Below are positions 54,486 to 61,865 of a stretch of 61,865 nucleotides of DNA, piece after piece. The stretch covers positions 1 to 61,865 of the forward strand of contig JAIPDL010000009.1 of NCBI GenBank assembly GCA_021737695.1. Reading direction: 5' to 3'. The notes beneath the pieces were generated by a model that saw only the letters and a list, made by a program, of their open reading frames with translations, did no database searches and had not been told where the DNA came from. The position numbers and the translations under genes are program-made. Position 1 is the stretch's first letter. Each line of letters begins with the position of its first letter. Origin of the DNA: Desulfotignum sp. (GTDB lineage Bacteria > Desulfobacterota > Desulfobacteria > Desulfobacterales > Desulfobacteraceae).

Positions 54486-54525
54486 TTGACATGCATGCAT
54501 TTCACTGATATGGCATACATGATAT
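54486..54525 (+). promoter_or_regulatory. Promoter-like repeat upstream of the first PAS kinase
   Basis: TTGACATgcatgCATTTCA followed by TGATATGGCAT is nearly the same as at 57308-57346, with the same length and about five changes. TTGACA is a consensus -35; TGATATGGC 15 bp on could be an extended -10. The copy lies before another kinase, so the promoter seems to have been duplicated with the gene. Confidence 0.45.
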
Positions 54526-54606
54526 CGAAGCGATGGTTGGGTTTTTATGAACTCAGGATTTGTTGCCGAATGTGTAACATTTCCTATCACCGAGGCAGGT
54601 ATAATC

Positions 54607-56916
54607 ATGACTGAAAAACCCACTTATGAAGGGTTGGAAAAAAGGGTTGCCGAATTAGAGCAACAAGCTGAACAGTTTCAATCCGCGATTTATAACAGTA
54701 TCAGCCATTCCATTTTTGTTGTGGACGTTTTGGAAAACAACGTTTTTCAATATGTTAGCCTTAACCCCCGGCACGAAAAAATTACCGGCATTTCACAGGA
54801 TTTCATCCACGGAAAAACGCCTGAAGAGTTGCTGCCTGAAAAGGCTGCCCAGGCTGTTCGCCATCGTTATGCTGACTGTGTCAATCAGAAACAAAATGTG
54901 ACCTATGAGGAATGGCTGCCATTTCAAGGAAAAGAAACCTGCTGGGAAACAACGCTGCATCCCCAGATCAATGAAAACGGACAAGTCTGCCAGATTATCG
55001 GTACGAGCCAGGAAATCACAGAACGCGTGCGGTACCAAAATGAGATTAAAGAAAGTGAAGAAAGATTTCGTTTACTTGTTGAATCTTCTCCGATATCCGT
55101 GATGATGATGCGCAACGGAAAATACACTTACTGCAACCCCGCAAGCATCGCACTGCTGGGATTTAATCGCCTTGAAGACATTTTTGGTATGGATGCGCTC
55201 CAAACCATTGCCCCTGAATTTCATTCCACGCTGAGGGAACGAATGGAACGGGTTGAATTGGGAAAGTCAAATGCGCCCATTGAAATCAAAATCATAAAAC
55301 CCAATGGAGATGCTGTCTGGACCCGTTCCACATCACTTTCTATCAGCATCAAAGGTGAACCGACTGCGGTTATATTTGGTCAGGATATTACAAAACAGCG
55401 AGAAACTGAAATCGCCTTACGGGAAAGCGAGGAAAAGCACCGATCAATGATGGAATCCATGGATGATGCGGCCTATATTTGCTCATCCAATTACCGTATA
55501 GAATACATGAATCCCGCTATGATTAGAAAAATCGGACACGATGCGACTGGAGCGAGGTGTTACAAGGCGATCCATGGTCTGGAGGAACAGTGTCCCTGGT
55601 GCGAACATGATAAGGTCATCAAGGGTGAACCCATCAAAACTGAACTGGATCTGACTAAGGAAGATGAGTCCTTTTTGATTTCTCATTCGCCAATATTCCA
55701 CACCAATGGTTCGGTTTCAAAGCTGTCAATTTATCGGGATATAACAGAAAAAACGAAACTTGAATATCGTATGCAACAATCCCAGAAAATGGAATCCATC
55801 GGGTCCCTGGCCGGCGGCATTGCCCATGATTTTAACAATATTCTGTTTCCCATTGTGGGTCTGTCGGAAATGATGCTGGAGGATTTTCCTCCCGGCAGCC
55901 TGGAACAGCAGAATCTGAATGAAATCTTTCAGGCCGGCAAAAGAGGCAGGGAACTGATCCAGCAGATTCTTTCCTTCAGCCGGCGGTCAGAACATCAACC
56001 GATACCCGTTCATATCCAGAAAATCCTCAAAGAGGTGTTGAAACTCTGCCGTGCCACCATTCCGGCGGATATAACAATTGCCCAGGATATTATGGCCGAC
56101 TGCGCTCCGGTCATGGCAGACCCCACCCAGATCCACCAGATCGCCATGAACCTGATCACCAATGCCTATCATGCAGTGGAACCTGCAGGAGGGACCATAA
56201 AAGTCGCGCTGAAAGAGATCGATTTGTGCCACGAAGATGGCCCGGACGTTCACCTGGCATCCGGTCGGTACGCAGTTCTGTCGGTAATCGATACCGGCAC
56301 GGGAATCGATCCTGCTGTCATGAACAGGATTTTTGATCCCTATTTCACGACCAAAGAAAAAGGGAGAGGCACCGGCCTTGGCCTGGCAACCGTATATGGC
56401 ATAGTAAAAGACCATGGGGGTGATATCAGGGTTCACAGTGAAATGGGAAAAGGGTCTTTCTTTCATGTTTACCTGCCGCTGCTGGAAAAAGCACTGGAAT
56501 CTGAACCTGGAAAAAAAATAACCCCGCTTCCCACAGGCACGGGACATATCCTGCTGGTGGATGATGAAAAATCCATCATCCACCTTGAAACGCAGATGCT
56601 GAAACGACTGGGATATCAAACCAGTGTTTTCATCAGCAGCCGAGAAGCCCTGGCTGCGTTCAAAACAGAGCCATCACTGTTTGACCTTGTCATAACAGAT
56701 ATGAACATGCCGAATATAAACGGTATGCAGCTTGCAGTGGAAATGATTGCCGTCCGGCCTGATATTCCCATTATCCTCTGTACCGGATTCAGTGAAAGGA
56801 TCGACAATAAAAAAGCTGAGGCCCAAGGGATCAGAGGATTGCTTATGAAACCGGTGGGAATGAAGGATCTCGCCCTAAAAGTACGGGAAGTATTGAACAG
56901 TTTATCAAAATTCTGA
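54607..56916 (+). CDS. PAS-rich hybrid histidine kinase with C-terminal receiver
   Basis: The 769-residue soluble protein starts MTEKPTYEGLEKRVAELEQQ, a coiled coil seen on many kinases of this group. Three PAS domains follow (about 30-160, 160-285, 285-395; the third has cysteines in RCYKAIHGLEEQCPWC, possibly metal-binding). The H-box is LAGGIAHDFNNILFPIVGLS near 406, the ATPase has GTGLGLATVYGIVKDHGG, and the receiver has VITDMNMPNINGMQ near 698. AGGCAGG precedes the start at 54607. The second half is nearly duplicated in the next kinase gene. Confidence 0.9.
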   Translation: MTEKPTYEGLEKRVAELEQQAEQFQSAIYNSISHSIFVVDVLENNVFQYVSLNPRHEKITGISQDFIHGKTPEELLPEKAAQAVRHRYADCVNQKQNVTYEEWLPFQGKETCWETTLHPQINENGQVCQIIGTSQEITERVRYQNEIKESEERFRLLVESSPISVMMMRNGKYTYCNPASIALLGFNRLEDIFGMDALQTIAPEFHSTLRERMERVELGKSNAPIEIKIIKPNGDAVWTRSTSLSISIKGEPTAVIFGQDITKQRETEIALRESEEKHRSMMESMDDAAYICSSNYRIEYMNPAMIRKIGHDATGARCYKAIHGLEEQCPWCEHDKVIKGEPIKTELDLTKEDESFLISHSPIFHTNGSVSKLSIYRDITEKTKLEYRMQQSQKMESIGSLAGGIAHDFNNILFPIVGLSEMMLEDFPPGSLEQQNLNEIFQAGKRGRELIQQILSFSRRSEHQPIPVHIQKILKEVLKLCRATIPADITIAQDIMADCAPVMADPTQIHQIAMNLITNAYHAVEPAGGTIKVALKEIDLCHEDGPDVHLASGRYAVLSVIDTGTGIDPAVMNRIFDPYFTTKEKGRGTGLGLATVYGIVKDHGGDIRVHSEMGKGSFFHVYLPLLEKALESEPGKKITPLPTGTGHILLVDDEKSIIHLETQMLKRLGYQTSVFISSREALAAFKTEPSLFDLVITDMNMPNINGMQLAVEMIAVRPDIPIILCTGFSERIDNKKAEAQGIRGLLMKPVGMKDLALKVREVLNSLSKF
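55777..56895 (+). repeat. Kinase-receiver block duplicated at 59563-60672
   Basis: From the H-box to the receiver the first and second PAS kinases are very similar at DNA level, with long identical runs (for example the words around SQKMESIGSLAGGIAHD and VMNRIFDPYFTTKEKG). The N-terminal sensor halves are unrelated. The copies are direct and 3.8 kb apart. Confidence 0.75.
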
Positions 56917-57089
56917 AAAATGATTTTCTGTTTGCAGAACACAGGAGACTTCTCCAAAGTCTGTAACGATGTTAACACAAGGCGGGACATTCAATCAGGC
57001 GAAACAGTCTGTTTCACTAAAAAATTGCAGATACCTGACCTTTACCCTCATCATCGAGGTGGAACCCTGCCCGGACATCGTTCCAACAC

Positions 57090-57129
57090 CATTTGCCGAA
57101 AATGGCAGTGTTGCCAAATTCGGCAAATG
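57090..57129. repeat. Long hairpin, 18-nt arms
   Basis: CATTTGCCGAA (57090-57100) pairs with TTCGGCAAATG (57119-57129). Inside it, after a 2x2 mismatch, TGGCA pairs with TGCCA around the loop GTGT. There is no T-run. It lies at the 5' edge of a gene remnant. The 170 bp between the previous kinase stop and this hairpin show nothing recognisable. Confidence 0.6.
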
Positions 57130-57311
57130 CTGATTTATTCCGGGGCTTCAACGTGGCCCAGGTGGCTGAAAAGCACGGCTGGCCTGAGCCCCTGGTCTGG
57201 TCCCTGGCCCTGGAAGGCAAAACAGACCCTGACCGGTTCAAAGCACTTGGCTGGGGATTTAGGACCTGGGACCCGTGGGAATTCAATGCTGTGACAGCCG
57301 GTATGTATTGA
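57093..57311 (+). pseudogene. Short gene remnant between two kinases
   Basis: The 72-residue frame starts with TTG inside the hairpin and reads ADLFRGFNVAQVAEKHGWPE, then VWSLALEGKTDPDRFKALGW and FRTWDPWEF. This has the look of a real, conserved protein segment (balanced composition, helix-turn-helix-like VAQVAEKHGWPEPLVW), and I associate it loosely with the front of longer DNA-modification or ParB-like proteins, without certainty. No ribosome site is seen and the frame ends within the next promoter repeat, so it is probably a fragment cut off by the duplication of the kinase. Confidence 0.4.
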
Positions 57312-57346
57312 CATACGGGCATTTCATTGATATGGCATTCATGGTT
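57308..57346 (+). promoter_or_regulatory. Promoter-like repeat upstream of the second PAS kinase
   Basis: TTGACATacgggCATTTCA followed by TGATATGGCAT is the second copy of the element at 54486. Its beginning supplies the TGA stop of the preceding fragment. The kinase start follows about 45 bp after the element. Confidence 0.45.
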
Positions 57347-57390
57347 CTGTTAACTTACGATTACAAACCAGCCAACAAAAAACAAGAGAT

Positions 57391-57900
57391 ATGAGAGATA
57401 AGCCTACGTACCAGGAATTGACCCGGAAAATACAGGAATTGGAAAAGATTCAGTTAAATTTTTCAACCCGGCAGGATCTGTTTTCCGAATTAGCCGCTGA
57501 CCTGGGACATGCATTGAGCAAATTAAAAACAGACGTGCAGGCCGCCCATCACCTCGATCAAATCGTTACATCCTTACCTCAGCCCATCTCACTGGTTTCA
57601 GATGATTACCGATATCTTGCCGTGAACGACGTATATGCAGAGCTGTTCGGGACCGCTGCAAAAAATATCATTGGAAAGACACCCGCTCATTTTTTCGGTG
57701 AACAGGTCTTTGAAAATGAAATTAAACCGCATTTAGACCATGTTTTGGGCGGGAAAGAATTGCAGTATGAAATCCAGGCGGATTTTCCTGGGCGAGGAAA
57801 ACGCTGGATGTCCATGTCGTATTATCCATATCGAAATGAACAAGGCAATATTGCCGGTGTGATTTCACACGGTCATGACATCACAGAGCGTAAGCGGGCC
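57391..57900 (+). repeat. Sensor N-terminus repeated at 60710-61665 with a 447-bp difference
   Basis: The first 83 bp match 60710-60792 in length and closely in sequence. Both copies then reach GGATC. In the later copy 447 extra bp follow up to a second GGATC at 61240, after which the two match again through the PAS domain. The repeat is direct and 3.3 kb away. Confidence 0.75.
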
Positions 57901-59706
57901 GAGACGGCGTTGCTTATAAGTGAAGAACGGTACCGGCATGTGGCCGAGGCCAACACCGGAATTGTCTGGGAAATGGATGCGGATCTTTACGTAACACACT
58001 TTTCAGGCCGGGTTTATGAAATGTTGGGTTATATGCCGGAAGAGATTATCGGACAAAATCCTTTGTTTCTGATCGATCCCGGCGATCGGGAACGGATCAG
58101 CGCAATCATGTCCCGAATGGCTCATACGTTGGAACCGGTCAAAGAAATGGAATCCTGGTACCGCCACAGCGATGGCCGGCGGGTGCGTATGGTAACCAAC
58201 AGCATTGCCTTTTTTGATCAGGGCGGCGGTCTTCTCGGGTTTCGCGGTACGCATATCGATATTACAGAAACTTTCTGGGCAAGACGGTGTCAGGAAATTA
58301 CCCTTCAGCTTCATGAAATGATCAACGACAGTGATGATGCGATATCTGCCTTTCTCTGTGAAGCGTGTTCAGAGGTGACCGATAGTCCGATGGCTTTCTT
58401 TGGCATGCTGGAACCGGATGAATCAGCGATGATCGCCCATGTCTGGTCGCCGGAGGCAATGCAGGAATGCAGGATTTCAGACAAACCGCTGCACTTCCCG
58501 ATTGAGACCGCAGGATTGTGGGCGCAGCCGATCCGGCAGCGGGAACCCGTTATTTACAATGATTACCAAAGTACGTTTGAAAAACAGGGCCTTCCGGAGG
58601 GCCATGTGCCGATAATGAGGTACCTGGGCGTTCCAATTCTCCATGGCGACACGGTTGTTGCCATGGTTGGCGCGGCAAACAGGTTGCCGGGATATGAAGA
58701 AAGGCACATCAACCGCCTTCAGGTGATCGCCTCCTCCATTGCGGACCTCCTCTTGCTTCGCCGCAAAGAAGAAGCATTGCGGGAAAGCGAGGAAAAACAC
58801 CGCCGCCTGTTTGAAACCATGGCTCAGGGTGTCATTTATCAGGCAGCCGACGGGGCCATCATATCGGCCAACTCCGCTGCGGAAAGAATTCTTGGTCTAT
58901 CTTTTGAACAGATGCAGGGAAAAACTTCCATGGATTTCCGATGGGAAATGATTCTTGAGGACGGCACAACTGTTCCCGGTACAGAACATCCTGCGATGAT
59001 TGCCCTGCGTACCGGAGAGACAGTCGGTCCGGTGATCCGTGGCGTGTTTCATCCGGAGAAGAACGCCCATGTATGGCTGTACATCACGGCTATTCCCCTG
59101 TTTCAACCGGGAGAAACAAAACCCTTTCAGGCGTATGCCACTTTCGAGGACATCACCGGGCAAAAGCAGGCTGAAAAAGCGTTGAAGCTGGCCCATGAAA
59201 GAATACTGACGATTCTGGACAGTATTGATTCTACCGTTTATGTGGCAGACATGGACACCTGTGAAATCCTGTTCATGAACAAAAGAATGATCACTGATTT
59301 CGGCGGGGATAAAACCGGTGATATCTGCTTCCAGGCCTTCAGAAAAAATTCAGAACCCTGCGAATTCTGTACAAATGATCAGCTGGTGGACAAACACGGA
59401 AACCCTGCAGGTGTCCGTGTCTGGGATGACAAGAACCCGATCACAGGCAGGTATTATATCAATTACGACCGGGCCATTGAATGGACGGACGGCCGCCTGG
59501 TCCGGATGCAGATTGCCACAGATATTACGGATCTGAAAAAAATGGAGGCCCAGCTCCACCAGTCCCAGAAAATGGAATCCATCGGCTCCCTGGCCGGTGG
59601 CATTGCCCATGACTTCAACAACCTGTTGTTCCCCATTGTGGGGTTGTCGGAAATGATGCTGGATGATTTTCCTCCCGGCAGCCCGGAACATCATGATGCT
59701 CAGTAG
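57391..59706 (+). CDS. PAS/GAF histidine kinase, sensor half, interrupted by an amber codon
   Basis: The 771 residues start MRDKPTYQELTRKIQELEKI and contain a PAS domain (SLVSDDYRYLAVNDVYAELF), a second PAS with PAC, a GAF domain (about 305-460; MAFFGMLEPDESAMIAHVWS) and two further PAS domains, the last with cysteines in DICFQAF and PCEFCTN. The H-box is LAGGIAHDFNNLLFPIVGLS near 740. TAG at 59704-59706 then stops the frame. The aligned codon in the paralogue upstream is GAA. The same frame stays open for another 338 codons with ATPase and receiver domains. This half alone has the phosphoacceptor but no ATPase. Confidence 0.85.
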   Translation: MRDKPTYQELTRKIQELEKIQLNFSTRQDLFSELAADLGHALSKLKTDVQAAHHLDQIVTSLPQPISLVSDDYRYLAVNDVYAELFGTAAKNIIGKTPAHFFGEQVFENEIKPHLDHVLGGKELQYEIQADFPGRGKRWMSMSYYPYRNEQGNIAGVISHGHDITERKRAETALLISEERYRHVAEANTGIVWEMDADLYVTHFSGRVYEMLGYMPEEIIGQNPLFLIDPGDRERISAIMSRMAHTLEPVKEMESWYRHSDGRRVRMVTNSIAFFDQGGGLLGFRGTHIDITETFWARRCQEITLQLHEMINDSDDAISAFLCEACSEVTDSPMAFFGMLEPDESAMIAHVWSPEAMQECRISDKPLHFPIETAGLWAQPIRQREPVIYNDYQSTFEKQGLPEGHVPIMRYLGVPILHGDTVVAMVGAANRLPGYEERHINRLQVIASSIADLLLLRRKEEALRESEEKHRRLFETMAQGVIYQAADGAIISANSAAERILGLSFEQMQGKTSMDFRWEMILEDGTTVPGTEHPAMIALRTGETVGPVIRGVFHPEKNAHVWLYITAIPLFQPGETKPFQAYATFEDITGQKQAEKALKLAHERILTILDSIDSTVYVADMDTCEILFMNKRMITDFGGDKTGDICFQAFRKNSEPCEFCTNDQLVDKHGNPAGVRVWDDKNPITGRYYINYDRAIEWTDGRLVRMQIATDITDLKKMEAQLHQSQKMESIGSLAGGIAHDFNNLLFPIVGLSEMMLDDFPPGSPEHHDAQ

Positions 59707-59817
59707 ATATTCGAGGCCGGCACCAGGGGTAGAGAGCTGGTCCAGCAGATTCTTTCTTTCAGCCGGCAGTCGGAGCATCAACCGATACCGGTTCATATCC
59801 AGAAGATACTCAAAGAG

Positions 59818-60720
59818 GTGCTGAAACTCTGCCGCGCCACCATTCCGGCGGATATCTCAATTACCCAGGATATTATGGCCGACTGCGCTTCGGTCATGGC
59901 TGATCCCACCCAGATCCACCAGATCGCCATGAACCTGATCACCAATGCCTATCATGCCGTGGAACCTGTTGGAGGGACCATAAAAGTCGCGCTAAAAGAG
60001 ATTGATTTGTGCCACGAAGATGGCCCGGACGTTCAGCTGGCATCCGGTCGGTATGTGGTTCTGTCGGTAATCGATACCGGCACGGGCATCGATCCTGCTG
60101 TGATGAACAGGATTTTTGATCCCTATTTCACGACCAAGGAAAAAGGAAAGGGGACCGGCCTGGGCCTTGCCACTGTCTTTGGCGTTGTAAAGGCCCATGG
60201 GGGCGATATCAGTGTGACCAGTGAACTCGGCAAAGGGGCAGCTTTTCATGTCTACCTGCCGGTGTTGGAAAAAGAACAGGATTCTGAACCTGAAAATAAA
60301 ATGACTCCGCTTCCCACAGGCACGGAACATATTCTGCTGGTGGATGATGAAACGCCTATTGTTCACCTTGAACAGCAGATGTTGAAACGACTGGGATACC
60401 ACACCAGCGGTTATACCAGCAGCTGGGATGCCCTGGCAGCGTTCAAGACAGAGCCGTCATGCTTTGATCTGGTCATCACCGATATGAATATGCCGAATAT
60501 GAACGGTATGCAGCTGGCTGCGGAACTGATTGCCATCCGGCCGGATATCCCCATAATTCTGTGCACGGGATTCAGTGAAAGGATCGACAATAAAAAAGCC
60601 GAAGCCCAGGGAATTAAAGGATTGCTTATGAAACCAGTGGGGATGAAAGATCTTGCCCAAAAAGTGGGGGAAGTCTTGGACGTAACTAAAAATAAAAAAT
60701 ATGAGAAATATGAGAGATAA
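59818..60720 (+). CDS. PAS/GAF histidine kinase, ATPase-receiver half after the amber codon
   Basis: This frame continues that of the sensor half after TAG 59704 (continuation from 59707). A GTG at 59818 could start a 300-residue product beginning LKLCRATIPADISI, but no good ribosome site is seen. It encodes the ATPase domain (MNLITNAYHAVEPVGGTIKV, DTGTGIDPAV, GTGLGLATVFGVVKAHGG) and a receiver (LVDDETPIVHLEQQMLKRLG, phospho-Asp in VITDMNMPNMNGMQ). No other damage is present. The product could be a separate ATPase-receiver, a readthrough extension, or not made at all. The end overlaps the next kinase gene by 11 bp. Confidence 0.75.
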   Translation: MLKLCRATIPADISITQDIMADCASVMADPTQIHQIAMNLITNAYHAVEPVGGTIKVALKEIDLCHEDGPDVQLASGRYVVLSVIDTGTGIDPAVMNRIFDPYFTTKEKGKGTGLGLATVFGVVKAHGGDISVTSELGKGAAFHVYLPVLEKEQDSEPENKMTPLPTGTEHILLVDDETPIVHLEQQMLKRLGYHTSGYTSSWDALAAFKTEPSCFDLVITDMNMPNMNGMQLAAELIAIRPDIPIILCTGFSERIDNKKAEAQGIKGLLMKPVGMKDLAQKVGEVLDVTKNKKYEKYER

Positions 60721-61865
60721 ACCTACCTACCAGGGATTGCCCCGAAACGTCCAGGATACAGAAAATAACCCGTCGGATTTTTCAACTCAGCGGGATCGTG
60801 AATCGCATTTGAAAAATGTACTCCTGGCCATCCGTGATGTCAATCAATTGATTGCGAGGGAAACAGACCCGGAACAGCTGATCCGAAAAATCTGCACTTC
60901 TCTGGTCAAAACACGGGGATATTTCAATGCATGGATTGCCCTGACGGATGAGAAATGCGAGTTTGTCGAGAGTTCCGCTGCTTCCGGATTCAATGGTGGT
61001 TTTGAGGTGTTGACGTCAGCCCTGCATCGGGGTGATTTTCCATTATGTATGCGTCTTTCTCTATGGGCGGATAAAGTTGCTGTAACCCGGAATCCGCCTG
61101 CGGATTGCCCGGACTGTCCTTTGTCTTCCGAATATGAAGGCCGTTCCGGTCTGACCTGCCGTTTGTCATACAAAGGCAGGTTGTTTGGCATCCTTTCCGT
61201 CTCTGTCCCTGAAAAATTTGCCCATGACAGTGAAGAGCAGGATCTGTTTGCGGAATTGGCTGCTGACCTTGGTTTTGCATTGAGTAAACTGAAAACCGAT
61301 GTTCAGACCCATCGTCTCCATCAGATTGTCACATCCATTCCCCAGCCCATGTCGCTGGTCTCTGATGATTACCGGTACCTTGCAGTGAACGATGTGTATG
61401 CAGAACTGTTTGGGACAGTTGCGGATAATATTGTTGGAAAGACACCTGCTCATTTTTTCGGTGAACAGGTGTTTGAAAATGAAATCAAACCGCGTCTTGA
61501 CCATGTATTGGCCGGGAGCGAATTGCAGTATGAAATCCAGGCGGATTTTCCCGGCCGGGGTAAACGCTGGATGTTCATGTCGTATTACCCATATCGAAAT
61601 GAACAAGGCAATATTGCCGGTGTTATTTCACACGGCCATGACATCTCCGACCGAAAGCAAGCTGAAATCGCACTGAAGGAAAGCGAGATTTATTATCGCA
61701 CTCTTTTCGAAAACGTCAACGATGCCGTCCTGGTACATGAAATCGGCTTTGACGGAAAGCCCGGCCAATTCATCGATGCAAACCGTGTCGCCCTCGATCG
61801 TCTTGGATACACTCATGATGAATTACTGAAGATGACACCTAAGGCCATTACGACTGAGAAAGGGT
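60710..61865 (+). CDS. Third tandem PAS/GAF sensor kinase, 5' part
   Basis: The frame is open from ATG 60710 to the window end (385 codons). It starts MRDKPTYQGLPRNVQDTENN, then a GAF domain (about 40-175; VNQLIARETDPEQLIRKICT, CPDCPLSSEYEGRSGLTC), a PAS domain nearly identical to the first of the preceding kinase (SLVSDDYRYLAVNDVYAELF) and the start of a second PAS (FENVNDAVLVHEIGFDGKPG). An in-frame ATG at 60701 is an alternative start. The kinase part must lie beyond the window. The GAF domain with its CPDCP motif is precisely what the preceding kinase lacks. Confidence 0.85.
   Translation, partial: MRDKPTYQGLPRNVQDTENNPSDFSTQRDRESHLKNVLLAIRDVNQLIARETDPEQLIRKICTSLVKTRGYFNAWIALTDEKCEFVESSAASGFNGGFEVLTSALHRGDFPLCMRLSLWADKVAVTRNPPADCPDCPLSSEYEGRSGLTCRLSYKGRLFGILSVSVPEKFAHDSEEQDLFAELAADLGFALSKLKTDVQTHRLHQIVTSIPQPMSLVSDDYRYLAVNDVYAELFGTVADNIVGKTPAHFFGEQVFENEIKPRLDHVLAGSELQYEIQADFPGRGKRWMFMSYYPYRNEQGNIAGVISHGHDISDRKQAEIALKESEIYYRTLFENVNDAVLVHEIGFDGKPGQFIDANRVALDRLGYTHDELLKMTPKAITTEKG

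Noticed and set aside
1..61865. CRISPR arrays, tRNA or rRNA genes, transposase genes
   Set aside because: No regularly spaced repeats, cloverleaf sequences, rRNA-like blocks or transposase motifs were recognised on either strand.

Overview
The window reads as chromosome of an anaerobic, probably sulfate-reducing bacterium of the Desulfobacteraceae type. This is an inference. It rests on a lactate/glycolate oxidation locus (GlcDF, LutC, a LutB-LutA fusion, TRAP transporter), an operon whose enzymes could feed one-carbon units to tetrahydrofolate, a cobaltochelatase, and the very large number of PAS/GAF histidine kinases beginning MRDKPTYQEL or MTEKPTYEGL. No rRNA, tRNA, CRISPR array or insertion sequence was seen.

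Layout. 1-2240: end of a PhnC-type ATPase, two damaged toxin-antitoxin modules and a glycerophosphodiester phosphodiesterase. 2270-10280: radical SAM protein, two c-di-GMP turnover proteins facing away from each other, a PstS-like lipoprotein, small CbiX and a class I glutamine amidotransferase. 10290-21110: a hydroxy-acid locus. A leftward unit (glcD, glcF, SDR dehydrogenase, FadR-type regulator) and a rightward unit (dctP-dctQ-dctM, lutC, fused lutB-lutA) diverge from a 408-bp control region. That region holds two exact and one imperfect TGGTnnnACCA operators, each exact one just downstream of a recognisable promoter. 21220-25670: class III cyclase, TVP38 membrane protein with a mercuric-reductase-like flavoprotein, DUF3047 protein.

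25860-40740: the most interesting metabolic part. A leftward operon of about 13 kb starts at a strong promoter with a perfect TTGTnnnACAA operator. In order it encodes a Tat-exported peptide/opine-type binding protein, two permeases, a double ATPase, a universal stress protein, a cupin, LarA-type racemase, LeuC/LeuD-type hydro-lyase, an MttB-family methyltransferase without pyrrolysine, a tartrate/malate/isopropylmalate-type oxidative decarboxylase and a ketopantoate-hydroxymethyltransferase paralogue. A wrecked quinone reductase gene and a second FadR-type regulator follow. The combination looks like an undescribed catabolic route for a branched or hydroxylated acid.

41075-61865: one gene I do not recognise, then about 19 kb of signalling genes. 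A kinase, an HD-GYP regulator, an Hpt protein, two giant hybrid kinases sharing a duplicated catalytic block, and two stand-alone receivers come first. Then come three tandem PAS kinases that are mosaics of each other. The middle one has an in-frame amber codon after the histidine box. Its N-terminus equals that of the third kinase minus exactly 447 bp (a GAF domain), with the junction at a 5-bp direct repeat. Fragments of a NarX-type kinase, an HD-GYP regulator and another gene lie between them, so the region has been heavily recombined.
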